From Welwitschia mirabilis (lineage: Eukaryota; Gnetophyta; Gnetopsida; Welwitschiales): a stretch of 64,000 bases of DNA. The notes below the pieces were generated by a model. It saw only the letters and a list, made by a program, of their open reading frames with translations. It was not told where the DNA came from and did no database searches. Both the position numbers and the translations under genes were made by a program. Each line of letters opens with the position of its first letter. The first letter of the stretch is position 1. The stretch is from NCBI GenBank assembly GCA_051453625.1, contig JBOZIK010000001.1, forward strand, positions 72,968,685 to 73,032,684, given 5' to 3'. Positions 48,900 to 60,059 of this stretch are shown piece after piece.

Positions 48900-50577
48900 G
48901 CAAAGATCAAATCATGTCTAAGTGTGTACCTGAGTCGGAAAGCTTAGAAATCCTAAAACTTTACCATGGTGGGGTATGTAGGAAACACTTTAGTAGCCAA
49001 AAGACTGTCATGAAAATTCTTCACTCTAGTTGTTATTGACCTACTTTTTTCAAGGATTCATTTGAATTTTCTAAAAGGTGTGATGCATGTCAACATTCTG
49101 GTTGTCTAACTCATTCTTAAGATATGCCCCTCAAACCTATACTTGAATGTAAACTTTTAATTGTTGGGGAATTAACTTTTTATGCCTGATTACACCACCT
49201 TTTCATGATAAAAATTATATCTTTATAGCTATTGGTTATGTTACTAAGTGGGTAGAAGCTATTCCTACTATTAAAAATGATGCCCGAACCATTTGCAATT
49301 TTGTTTGAACTCATATCTTTTAATGTTTTGGTTTTCGAAGAATCATCATTAGCAATTAAAAAACTCATTTCATTAATCACCTTTTTCGAAAATGTCTTCT
49401 ATCAATTGGTGTTAAACATAGAATTGCATGTGCTTACCACCCTCAAACTAATGGCCAAGCTGAAAATGAAAATAGANNNNNNNNNNNNNNNNNNNNNNNN
49501 NNNNNNNNNNNNNNNNNNNNNNNNNNNNNNNNNNNNNNNNNNNNNNNNNNNNNNNNNNNNNNNNNNNNNNNNNNNNNNNNNNNNNNNNNNNNNNNNNNNN
49601 NNNNNNNNNNNNNNNNNNNNNNNNNNNNNNNNNNNNNNNNNNNNNNNNNNNNNNNNNNNNNNNNNNNNNNNNNNNNNNNNNNNNNNNNNNNNNNNNNNNN
49701 NNNNNNNNNNNNNNNNNNNNNNNNNNNNNNNNNNNNNNNNNNNNNNNNNNNNNNNNNNNNNNNNNNNNNNNNNNNNNNNNNNNNNNNNNNNNNNNNNNNN
49801 NNNNNNNNNNNNNNNNNNNNNNNNNNNNNNNNNNNNNNNNNNNNNNNNNNNNNNNNNNNNNNNNNNNNNNNNNNNNNNNNNNNNNNNNNNNNNNNNNNNN
49901 NNNNNNNNNNNNNNNNNNNNNNNNNNNNNNNNNNNNNNNNNNNNNNNNNNNNNNNNNNNNNNNNNNNNNNNNNNNNNNNNNNNNNNNNNNNNNNNNNNNN
50001 NNNNNNNNNNNNNNNNNNNNNNNNNNNNNNNNNNNNNNNNNNNNNNNNNNNNNNNNNNNNNNNNNNNNNNNNNNNNNNNNNNNNNNNNNNNNNNNNNNNN
50101 NNNNNNNNNNNNNNNNNNNNNNNNNNNNNNNNNNNNNNNNNNNNNNNNNNNNNNNNNNNNNNNNNNNNNNNNNNNNNNNNNNNNNNNNNNNNNNNNNNNN
50201 NNNNNNNNNNNNNNNNNNNNNNNNNNNNNNNNNNNNNNNNNNNNNNNNNNNNNNNNNNNNNNNNNNNNNNNNNNNNNNNNNNNNNNNNNNNNNNNNNNNN
50301 NNNNNNNNNNNNNNNNNNNNNNNNNNNNNNNNNNNNNNNNNNNNACCTTTTACACAATAAGTTAACTTTTAAATGATTAGGTCCTTATCTTATAGAAAAA
50401 GTACATTCAAATGGCTCAGTTGAAATCTTTGATCTAAATACTAGAGAAATTCAAAAAGTTAATGGATAAAGGTTAAACATTTATGAGTCATCTTCTGATG
50501 AAACCTTGAATATGATAGAAGCACTTATTTTAGAAGCCTCTCTTGATGAAGAGAATATCCCTTTTTTAATTATCTAA
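48900..50577 (+). pseudogene. Gypsy integrase, broken, large gap
   Basis: Joins the DNA copy to the host genome. Zinc-finger part near 48,960-49,110 (FHYGG-like, then 'RCDACQHSGCLTHS'). Core 49,220-49,470: 'NYIFIAIGYVTKWVEAIPT' where the first catalytic Asp is Gly; 'FGFRRIIISN' where the second is Asn; 'YHPQTNGQAENENR'. An 868-N gap follows. The C-terminus 50,350-50,577 reads 'GPYLIEKVHSNGSVEIFDLN' and 'IQKVNG', matching the Athila/Tat 'GPF.V..V..+GAVEI.......KVNGQRLK' tail, then a stop. The tail type is the main basis for the lineage. Confidence 0.85.
49477..50344. other. Assembly gap (868 N)
   Basis: Removes the middle of the integrase. Open frames across it consist of N. Confidence 0.99.
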
Positions 50578-50990
50578 ATTCCTTATTAACTCATTCCTTA
50601 TGTAAACATCATGTCATTACTTGAATATCTTTAACTTGACTTATGTATTTATTTATGAAGTTTCCATGATTAGTAATATTTTACTTGAGCAGTTTAGATA
50701 ATAAGATTGACTTCATTCAATCTTCAGATATTCATATGTTTATGAACTTCATTTTAAAGGAAGATGCCTTAGTTCTTTTATTCTCTTTTAATGGTATGAG
50801 TAATTAGTTGTTTTTCCATATTCTTACTTTGTTACTCATCTCATTAGTTCATCTCTATCCTTATCAGTACTTGGTCATGTGGAGGAGAAAAGAAAACAAA
50901 GAAGAAGAATAAATACTATGCTCTTTCCTGTTATATCTCAAAACATGGTCACCATGATGTCTACCGTAAGCGCACTGGGGTAAATTTTTC

Positions 50991-51718
50991 CTATAGGGGC
51001 CTTTGGTAGTGCAATATTATAGTTATGATAATTCTACTAGAGGGTTAGTTGGCCATGATGTATGGGTCCTTACTCCTCTAACAATGGTTGCACTCCCCCT
51101 CATCATGGTAGAATAAATTCTATTTTGAGGCTACAAGATCAGTGATGTCCTTGGTATCACCAAAGGCATTTCTTGCTTTTAAGACTTATTTTATTTATTT
51201 ATTTATAGTCCTTTCATATGATAACTTTACTTTTTTTTGTATTATAGTGTTGTTTTGATATGGTAAATTGTAAGTTCCTATTTTAACAGTTTTTTATCTT
51301 ATCANNNNNNNNNNNNNNNNNNNNNNNNNNNNNNNNNNNNNNNNNNNNNNNNNNNNNNNNNNNNNNNNNNNNNNNNNNNNNNNNNNNNNNNNNNNNNNNN
51401 NNNNCTATAGGGGCCTTTGGTAGTGCAATATTATAGTTATGATAATTCTACTAGAGGGTTAGTTGGCCATGCTGTATGGGTCCTTACTCCTCTAACAATG
51501 GTTGCACTTCCCCTCATCATGGCAGAATAAATTCTATTTTGAGTCTACAAGATCAGTGATGTCCTTGGTATCACCAAAGGCATTTCTTACTTTTAAGACT
51601 TATTTTATTTATTTATTTATAGTCCTTTCATATGATAACTTTGCTTTTTTTTGTATTATAGTGTTGTTTTGATATGGTAAATTGTAAGTTCCTATTTTAA
51701 CAGTTTTTTATCTTATCA
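50991..51718 (+). repeat. 314-base direct duplication across a 100-N gap
   Basis: 50,991-51,304 and 51,405-51,718 are the same 314 bases with about five substitutions, separated by exactly 100 N. An unmerged overlap is the likely cause. Confidence 0.9.
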
Positions 51719-52340
51719 TTTATTGTTTGATAACATTAGACATACTTGACATCATCATAATTATTGCCTATTTGAGTGTACTTTGACATTCTATCATGCA
51801 TCTTTTATCAAATAATTTTATGATTATTGCTAAGGAAATTTGTTAGGTTAGAATTTAGGGTAAGTAAGTAATATTATTTATGTTCCTAATTGTTCATTTT
51901 TATTTTGTTTTTCTTTAGCTATTTTATTGGACTTTTCAAAGTTATTTTCCATACTTTTTTAGCATAATATTATGGATCTAATAATTTCTTAGTTTCTTTT
52001 TGATGTGTTTTCCTAGTTTCTATAGAGGATTATTGTTTCCTTTTCCTTTTTTTTTTGGATAGATTTCCATGATCTGATGAGTTTTAGTTCTTTTTTTTTC
52101 ATGAGTTCGAGCACATTTGTGGAGTCTTTGAGCATTGCTTATTTCTCCTTAGTGCATTTTATTCTCTTTTCATACTTTCCTCCATGAGTCCCTCTCCATC
52201 ATGGGCATTTTCTTAGGCTATTTCTTTACTTTCTATCTTCTTTCTACTTTTTCTAATGTTTTTCATGTGTTTGCTTGCTTTTCAAATTTTTCTGGTTTTT
52301 CTTTTCTCTCCAAATAGCTTAGTTGATCATTGTTATCCCA

Positions 52341-52372
52341 CATCTGTCATCTTCATGACAATTGAGACGAGA
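52341..52372 (+). repeat. TCATCC/GGATGA palindrome in 3' non-coding region
   Basis: 'catctgtcatcttcatgaca' then 'ttgagacgagac'; the minus-strand copy at 60,151-60,181 is its counterpart in the other element. Confidence 0.55.
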
Positions 52373-52956
52373 CTCATCCTTTCTCTTTGGTGTAATTTAG
52401 GATGTCTTGCTTCACTTGTGGGGAGGGGTGGAGGGGTAGGACATCTTTTTGGGCTTTGTTCTATAATTTTGAGTACAAATTTTAAATTTAAAAGGATCAT
52501 ATTTTGGTCTTTTATGTTACATATCTATGATGGGTTATTTAGATTAGATTTCATGTTAATTGAATAAAATTCATGAACTTTATCTTCCAGGAGTATAGTA
52601 GCACTCTCATAGAGTTTTTTTATAGCTATGTTTTAGGTCATTTAAAAAGAATGTTATATCTACTCTTGCCCTTATGGATTACACTAATGAACTTACATGC
52701 ATTACTCTTCTGAGATTAGCACTACTTAAGTTTCTCACATTAGCCCATTATCACTGTTTTGTATTATACATACACACTATCATTTTCTAGGCTATCAATG
52801 TTATATTATATGATTTTTATATCTGTATGACATTTATTCATTTTATAGTAACATGATTAAGTAGGGAGTTAGGAATATTTTAGTATTTGTATTAGTTAAT
52901 TGATTTTTGATATCTATTCTTACATGATTAAATTAAACTTAATTTAAATTTTTTAT

Positions 52957-53260
52957 NNNNNNNNNNNNNNNNNNNNNNNNNNNNNNNNNNNNNNNNNNNN
53001 NNNNNNNNNNNNNNNNNNNNNNNNNNNNNNNNNNNNNNNNNNNNNNNNNNNNNNNNNNNNNNNNNNNNNNNNNNNNNNNNNNNNNNNNNNNNNNNNNNNN
53101 NNNNNNNNNNNNNNNNNNNNNNNNNNNNNNNNNNNNNNNNNNNNNNNNNNNNNNNNNNNNNNNNNNNNNNNNNNNNNNNNNNNNNNNNNNNNNNNNNNNN
53201 NNNNNNNNNNNNNNNNNNNNNNNNNNNNNNNNNNNNNNNNNNNNNNNNNNNNNNNNNNNN
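52957..53260. other. Assembly gap (304 N)
   Basis: Hides the polypurine tract and the start of the 3' LTR. Confidence 0.99.
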
Positions 53261-54277
53261 GCCTATTGTTCCCTTTGTCATCTCCATGATAGGAAGGATG
53301 ATAGCACTACTAATGTGGACAAAAGTTGCAGTGTTGAAAGTGAGGCTTAAAGCTAACGGAGTACCTTTTAACATAGAGTGATGTCCCCTCTATCATCCTC
53401 ATGATAGTCAAGATGACAACTATTTTACTATCATAAAAAAGAATTATCTTTATAATGGGGTCATGTAAATAATTTAGACTGTTTAGGGTTTTTCTCTGAC
53501 TTCTAGGTTTAAGCTTCTAGGACTTAAATGTAAAAGCATACATACCCTTCCCCTTCTTTATTCATGTTTTCATCTTTTATACCTGATATGCTTGTGATAG
53601 AAGATGGAAGGATAAGAGGTCCATATAGTAGCTACAGAGAGGAGTTTCTTTGGTGTTAGGCTAAGAATGTTCCATTGAGGTGTTGCTACTTTGTTGTAAG
53701 TGGATGTAAAGTTCTTTGAATTAATACAATTACTCTTTTCATTCCAAATCTGTTTATGTTCCTTATGGTTTAAGTTGATTATAATTTAAGTAACGATTTT
53801 GTAATTTATTTAGATCATAAGGGAAACCTTTGTCAAGATTGACATTGATTAGTTTAGATTTGCATTGTTATTCCATTTCCATTTTACATTACATTCCATA
53901 TTCTATTTGGTATATCTCATAGTTCTTATTAAGTAGGAATAAGTTAAGTACTCTTCTTAATTAATTTGAATTATAGAGAAGCTATTTCTTATAATAGGGG
54001 GATTAGGATTTGATAGAATTCATTCCACTTCCATTTGCATGTAATCTCCATTTACTTTACATTGCATTTTACCTTGTTATTTACTTTCAGTTATTAAAAG
54101 ATAAAAAGTTTAAGAACACCTTTGAAAATTAATTCTCTAACTCTGAGCCTAGTGCCTTCATTGGGATTATGACATTTAGGTGAACTCCTGTTTATACTAG
54201 TATGTGTTTTTCTGTAAGTAATTTGATTTACATGTTTACTAAAGGACTTCAATATTGTATAAATTTACTCCAAAATA
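53261..54277 (+). mobile_element. Gypsy 3' LTR
   Basis: Aligns along its whole length with 40,714-41,725 and, at the end, with 43,818-44,026. It ends in 'ctccaaaata' where the 5' LTRs have 'ctccataaca', after which the sequence differs from the primer-site side. That defines the right boundary of the element. It may pair with copy 2, whose pol it follows, or with copy 1. Confidence 0.8.
53272..53420 (+). repeat. Two TCATCC/GGATGA palindromes in the 3' LTR
   Basis: 53,272-53,304 (ctttgtcatctccatgatag…ggatgatag) and 53,386-53,420 (cctctatcatcctcatgatag…agatgacaac). These are among the best-preserved members. Confidence 0.65.
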
Positions 54278-57200
54278 ATGAGGTTGAATTATTGTTTTAT
54301 TACAAGAACATTTTAAAGCAAGGTTACATTGCAGAAAGTCAATAAGCCTTAATACTAAAATGTTTTTAGTGTAGTCCTTTTATCTTAAGAGTAAGTCAAT
54401 CATAAGCAATGAAGAATTTGATAATCTAAATTAGGAGTTAATGTGAAAGGGAAGTAGTGTTGTAATCCTCATTATATTTTTTATTTTCTTTTATTTAGTT
54501 CATATAAATATTTTACAAAGATTGTTACTATATAAATCAAATCCACAAATCAAGTTATTATGCTTTAGTGTTCAAATTTATGTTTTTTTAAAAGAAGTTT
54601 TACCTGATGAGTAGGTTTAAATGAACAAAAATTCATGGAATCCTCACATGCATATGTAGTACATAAGTCAATCACACTTAATCCTAAATATGATAAATTA
54701 AATCTAAGCCTCAAGATAAGATTATGCAGTCATAATTAAAGTCAACACTACACCTTGAATTTATTATTAAGATATTCTTAAGAGTTATAAAAATTTCACA
54801 CCTTTCTAAATAACCAACAAGAATTATATTAATATTGGGCATCATAGAGTAAAAAAATTAAAACCCTTAGCAAATATAAATTCAATGTTTCTTTTTAAGT
54901 CATATTAAGTTTTTAGAATATGAGGATTAGAGTGAAAAATGTAATGTTTTCATTTATGCTGATTTAAAAACTTAGTTATATCATTTTTGTTTTTGTGCTT
55001 CCATTATCCATAATATATCATATTTCATCTTTAGAAAATAGTAGAAATCTATGGTAGTATTAACATATTTTAAAGAAATTCATGATACCTAGTTATCATA
55101 TTGAATGTTTTATTACTTCTATGTTACTTACTTTTCTTAATGTTTATTCATTTATACTACATATTTTTTGTAGATTCAAAATTTTAGAAGCTCTTGATAA
55201 TATTAAATTAGTAAATTAATTATATTATTAAAATTATAGTAATTTGTCTAATGACTTTATATAAAAGAATTCATTAAAACACATGTATATGATTGTTTGA
55301 ATTTTTGTTTTCTTCCTTTGTAAAAAAAAGGTAGAAAATTTGCAATAAAAGGTCCTAGGTATAACTTTCATAGTAGAAGGGTAGGTTTATAGTCTTTATA
55401 ACATTGTATAAATTTATATTTCTAGATAATATTTGTTAAAGTTTTTTTATGGCATTCAAAAAAAGAACTTAAACATTTAATGAATACCATTTTTTGATGA
55501 TTTTTATGGTTTACCTTATGATAACATTTGCTTGTTACATTTAAGTTTATAGTGGCTTGACTATATATTATTTCAAAATGTTCTTAGTAAATTTTCTAGC
55601 TTCTATTATTGCACTTAATTTATAAATTTTTCAATTGTTTATACTCACCTAGATTTTTTTTTTGTTAAATAGGTTTCTTGATTTTCTAATGTTATTAGTA
55701 ATTTTTATAGTAAAGAATAAAAAAGCCTTTGGATAAAATTGTAGAGCATTAGTAATAACTTAGTCTTATCGTATTTTACTTTACTAAGAAATTCTTGAAA
55801 TTAAGTTTTAAGATATGGATCTTATTTAGAAGAATTTATAAGAGTTAATTCTAGTTTTTTTTATAACAATAGTTTCTAAGGTGTATTCCCATACAACCTT
55901 CCCACACTTGAAAAATATTCTAATAAGTGAAATGAATATAGAATAAACCAAGAATTGGATTCCATATAGGGATATGATCTAACTATTACCACCATTAGTC
56001 AAGCATAAGTATAATATTTTCTTAAAATAATTTCACAAGATTTTTTAATTATTATTATTTTGGAATCAATTGCCAAATGTGTTAAATAAAATGATATATA
56101 GGAATATATTATGTGTGGCGTTAGTTGCTAAATAAATTTTTGTCAATTTATTTTATTTAGGTTTTTTATTCAATTAATTAGATCTTATATCATGGCCTTA
56201 TCAACCACACCATTAATAGAATATTCAACTATGATGATCCATTATGTTACTTTGCATTTAAATGTCTTTAAATTTATCTTTTCACTAATGTATATAACTT
56301 AATATTAAGAATAATATCTTTTTATTTTATATAACATCTTTTGCATCCAAAATAAGCCCATATATTTATTAAAACAAATAATAATAATTAATATTATACT
56401 TAATTCTATCTTTAGGCTATAATTATGAGTAATATTTTGATGCATCTTGTTATACCGATTTTTATCACCCCCTTTCCTTGAGTGAAGAGTTTTCATTTAT
56501 AATAAGTTATGTTTACATTTAGATCATCATCTATATACATGATAAAAAATCGAAATGCTATGGGTGGATGTAGTTGTATCAATTTTTTCATTGTCAAGTA
56601 GTGGAAGAAAGAGAAGGAAAAATTTCAAGATTCTTTATTGTAATTTAATTTTAAGTAAACTTAATAAAAAGTTTATCAATATATGCTAGGATATTTATTT
56701 TTTGAAACTTTTGTATGCATGGAATTTTGAGATAAATTTCATGCTTATTCAAACTAATTATTTCATAATTTCTAGTGTAATGTAACTTCAAGTTATCTTA
56801 GGCTAAAACTAGAAGAGAAATATTTAAGTATTATATATCATATCAAACCCTCTAAGATGGTGTTGTAAGTTTGTAAATTTATGTTTATACATACAAATAA
56901 AAAGTATCATCTTGAATGATCTTAATGATGCATTAAATTACATATGTTACCTACTTTTTGAAGGTGACTTATAATAGCTAATATAATCATAAAATATGTA
57001 TGGCATTTATTAATCTCCTAGGAGGAGAAACCAATTAGACTGTGTCTACCTTTGAGGATGAAATTTTATTTTGATAGGACTTCACATTTTAAAATTAATT
57101 ACACACATTTCTATGTATCAAATAGGTATATAGATTGCTGTATAAAGATAAATCTTGTTTTTTATCTCTCTTTCTTCTTGTTATGCCATTAAAATTCTTA

Positions 57201-59109
57201 ATTTAATAGGTATTACTTATTATAACTATTAGTTTAGTTGAGTTGTTTACTAGTATTAATAATGTTTCATTTGAGTTCATTATTGAATAATTCATGCATG
57301 AAATTAGTTTAAATTAAGATTTAGATGAATGCCTATTTTACTAATATTTAGTTAAGAGTTGATTAATAATCAGATCAAATTTTTGTGATAAATCTCATAT
57401 TACTCTTAGTCTATCTTGAATTTTAATTAAAAAGATAACTAACATTGCTATGTATTAGGCATTTTAGTTGGTGTCTCATATATGTTAAATTCATTAAAGG
57501 ATATTTGTGACTGTGCGGAGTGAGGTGTTGTAATTGAAAGAAATCCTTGACAACTTATTTGTTAAAACTTTAATAAGGGTCAATACACTTTTCTTTTATG
57601 ATATTTTATTAGTTTAAGCAATATTTAAATTATGAATTAAAGACATTACATTCATAACTCTAATGAGTGATATTAGAGAAATGAGGATATCATGTTTGTA
57701 GATACTAGATTAACTAACTAGATAAAAGTGACATGCATGATTCTTATGTAGGATATTTTTATCAAGCCAAAATATATAAGCTAATGCATATGTTCTATTT
57801 TCTACTATATGTTCATTTTTAAAAAAAATGTAATGCATCTTTACTTTTAATCAAACATATGTTTTAAGATAAAATTCAATGTGTTTATCATATTAGAAAT
57901 ATTCATCTTATGTTTATAGGATAGATAGTGTTTTAACTTGAGATAAGCTTACAGGAATAGTGGGAGAGTTAAATGAAAATATTAGTTGCTTTGTAGAATT
58001 TATTAAAGAAATCTATATCACATGATGATCTCGTTGGGTATCTTCATAAAGATTCAAAGTAAGAGAAAAACATGCACTTTGCTATATGTACTCTTAAAAG
58101 ACTGCAATCAACCTGATATTAAGAAGTTATTTAGGTCTTATGTGCTAAATATAATGTTAATATTATCTCAATTCCAAGTACCAAATAATTGATTGAATGG
58201 GCTAGGATACATTTCTACATTCCCATATCATTTTGCTCTATAACCGTATAACTTACCTCTCCTATAATTTTAAGGAAACATTATCATTTATTTTTTATTT
58301 TTCACTATAGATCTATGAAATTGACTCTAAAGAAAAAGCTAGAAAAGTAACTAAACATTGCTGTGTTATAGTTAAGATGAGTTTATTTCTTTATTATATC
58401 ATTATTGTCTTAAGGATTTTCACTACTATTTTTTTTTCCAACTCATATATGATTGTGATAATATCCAACTCAAATGAGATTATGGATAGAAGTCTAAAGG
58501 TTTCAATATTGTCCAAGAATAAGTAAAGCATGATTAGCATAAATTTTAGATGCCTAATAAGTTCTTGGATGCTTTTAATAAAACAATATGTTTTGGACTT
58601 AGTTACTATGTTTAATAATATTAATTTTTTATTTTCAATAAAATATTATTAGGGATTTTTTATTTGCATTAAACAAGTTTCATAGCTATTTCATCATAAT
58701 TGATAATATCTTATAATGTATTCTACCCATGTAGGCTCTAATAATACTTGAACAACATGTTAACTAAGACATCATTTAGAGTGATTAAGTTCAATTTTAT
58801 TTTCTTTTTAGTTTTATCTAGATGTTTGATAAGCTAAAATCTAAAAATTTTATGTTTTGTAATTGTTAATTTTAAGCAGTTGAGTATTATATTCAAAAAA
58901 GTTATGGTATTTATCATCTCATAGATTCATATGTTGGTTTGTTGGGGGACTAGAAAATTATCATTAATGACAATGTTATAGTTTTATCCTTCTCCATATT
59001 AGATGCTAACTTAGATAAATTTGAGTTAAAGGTCTTTTCTTTGATTAAGTTAGTTTTACATATGTCCTTAATTAAAAAGACCTATCTTCTTAATCAATAT
59101 TGTAATTTA
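54278..59109. other. AT-rich sequence, probable CACTA interior
   Basis: No recognised protein, repeat end or RNA gene in almost 5 kb. By position between the Gypsy 3' LTR and the CACTA right end, it should be the remainder of the CACTA element. Confidence 0.4.
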
Positions 59110-59569
59110 AGAATTGCTATAATCATCATAAATATATAGTGACTTGTAGCCATTCTTGATATAGCATTTTGTGATGGTTATTAGCTATCATAAATTTAAA
59201 ATTTTTTAATGTCTTTTAGATATCATAAATATAGATTTTTATGATAGCTTTTAGTCTAAGTTTTATGATGGCTATTAGTTATTAAAACCCTAGAATTTTA
59301 TGATGGATTTTAATTGCGATAAATTTAAAATGCTATGAGAACTTTTAGCCATCATAAACTTCAAATTAATGAGACTTATATACACTTTTAATGATAGATT
59401 TTGGTCATTATTATTATCAACCTTTGTAATGGCAACATGAAAGATTTTATGATGACTAAAGACCATCATAAAGTATTAATAATAGGATCAATAACAATGG
59501 CTTAAAACCATTATTAAAACATTATAGTGATAGTTCTTAGTCATCATTATAGGTATCTTTGGTATAGTG
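59110..59569 (+). repeat. CACTA subterminal palindromes and right terminal repeat
   Basis: At least eight copies of a roughly 25-base near-palindrome of the form ATGATGG-n-TTAG-n-CATCATAA occur (e.g. 'gtgatggttattagctatca', 'ttatgatgactaaagaccat'). They finish with 'atctttggtatagtg'. Read from the other strand this is CACTATACCAAAGAT, a typical CACTA end. Subterminal repeats of this kind bind the accessory transposition protein in En/Spm elements. Confidence 0.8.
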
Positions 59570-59835
59570 AGCATGATTTTGTTTCTTATTTATAGAATGA
59601 GTAACATGATTACTAATCAAGATTTTAAAAAATTCAAACCTATGGAATATGTCATATCTAAGGAAAAAAACATATGGTTTTGGCATCATTTATGATAGTA
59701 GGAATGGTTTCAACCCATTTAATCATATAACCTCTAGTTACTAAAATATAATTCATATTACAACAAATTTAGTGTAAGAAGATCAACAAAATTGTACCCC
59801 ACTAATTAAAAGCTCTACACTCTATGATAGGTGGA
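59570..59835 (-). pseudogene. Gypsy integrase fragment cut by the CACTA end
   Basis: The minus strand reads 'NYILVTRGYMIKWVETIPTI' and 'NDAKTICFF', then 'FFKILISNHVTHSINK'. These match the integrase core blocks seen at 49,220-49,360 in the plus-strand Gypsy. The frame stops being integrase exactly at the CACTA terminus, so the CACTA element inserted into this older Gypsy. Both visible catalytic Asp positions are altered. Confidence 0.75.
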
Positions 59836-60009
59836 GGAACATGTTTTATACAAGGGATAAAGTACAAAAGTAAACATAGTATTTTTCCTCTAGATGATCT
59901 GAAACATAGATGTAGAAAACTTTGTGAATATGCTACTATGCCTCTGCTAGAAAAAGTCTATGAAATTTATTTAAGTAACATGAAATCATATCAAAACAGC
60001 TCATCATAA
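59824..60009 (+). other. Short open frame, unknown
   Basis: 61 codons from ATG to TAA, with CxxxCxY and basic stretches (KLCEYATMPLLEKVYEIYL near the end). It sits between two Gypsy fragments of opposite sense and overlaps the edge of the integrase remnant. No family recognised. It is unusually free of stops for this area but short enough to be chance; a captured exon is possible. Confidence 0.2.
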
Positions 60010-60059
60010 ATATGTATCATGAAAGCTCAAACCTTATCCTTTTAAAATTTAAAAATTTT

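Larger units (their letters stand above)
50578..52956 (+). mobile_element. Gypsy long 3' non-coding region
   Basis: About 2.4 kb between the integrase stop and the gap before the 3' LTR, with no recognised protein. Its core (50,930-51,170) is shared with 486-1100 (plus) and 60,960-61,230 (minus), so it is a family feature. 52,256-52,567 has an open frame without motifs. T-rich from 51,860 to 52,330. An env-like gene, known in some Athila elements, was not recognised. Confidence 0.6.
32840..59569 (+). mobile_element. CACTA (En/Spm) element, interrupted by a Gypsy
   Basis: The transposase genes at 32.8-37.7 kb and the right terminal structure at 59.1-59.57 kb have the same orientation, with a Gypsy element (40.7-54.3 kb) between them. 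I infer they are two halves of one CACTA element carrying a nested retrotransposon. It could also be two separate CACTA remnants. The start given is only the first recognised TNP2 residue. The right end is the last base of TATAGTG, reverse complement of CACTATA, followed by agc, which would be the 3-base target duplication. Confidence 0.55.

Noticed and set aside
52256-52567. Possible env-like protein in the Gypsy 3' region
   Set aside because: One short hydrophobic frame without signal, cleavage or coiled-coil pattern, and it is not kept open in the minus-strand copy.
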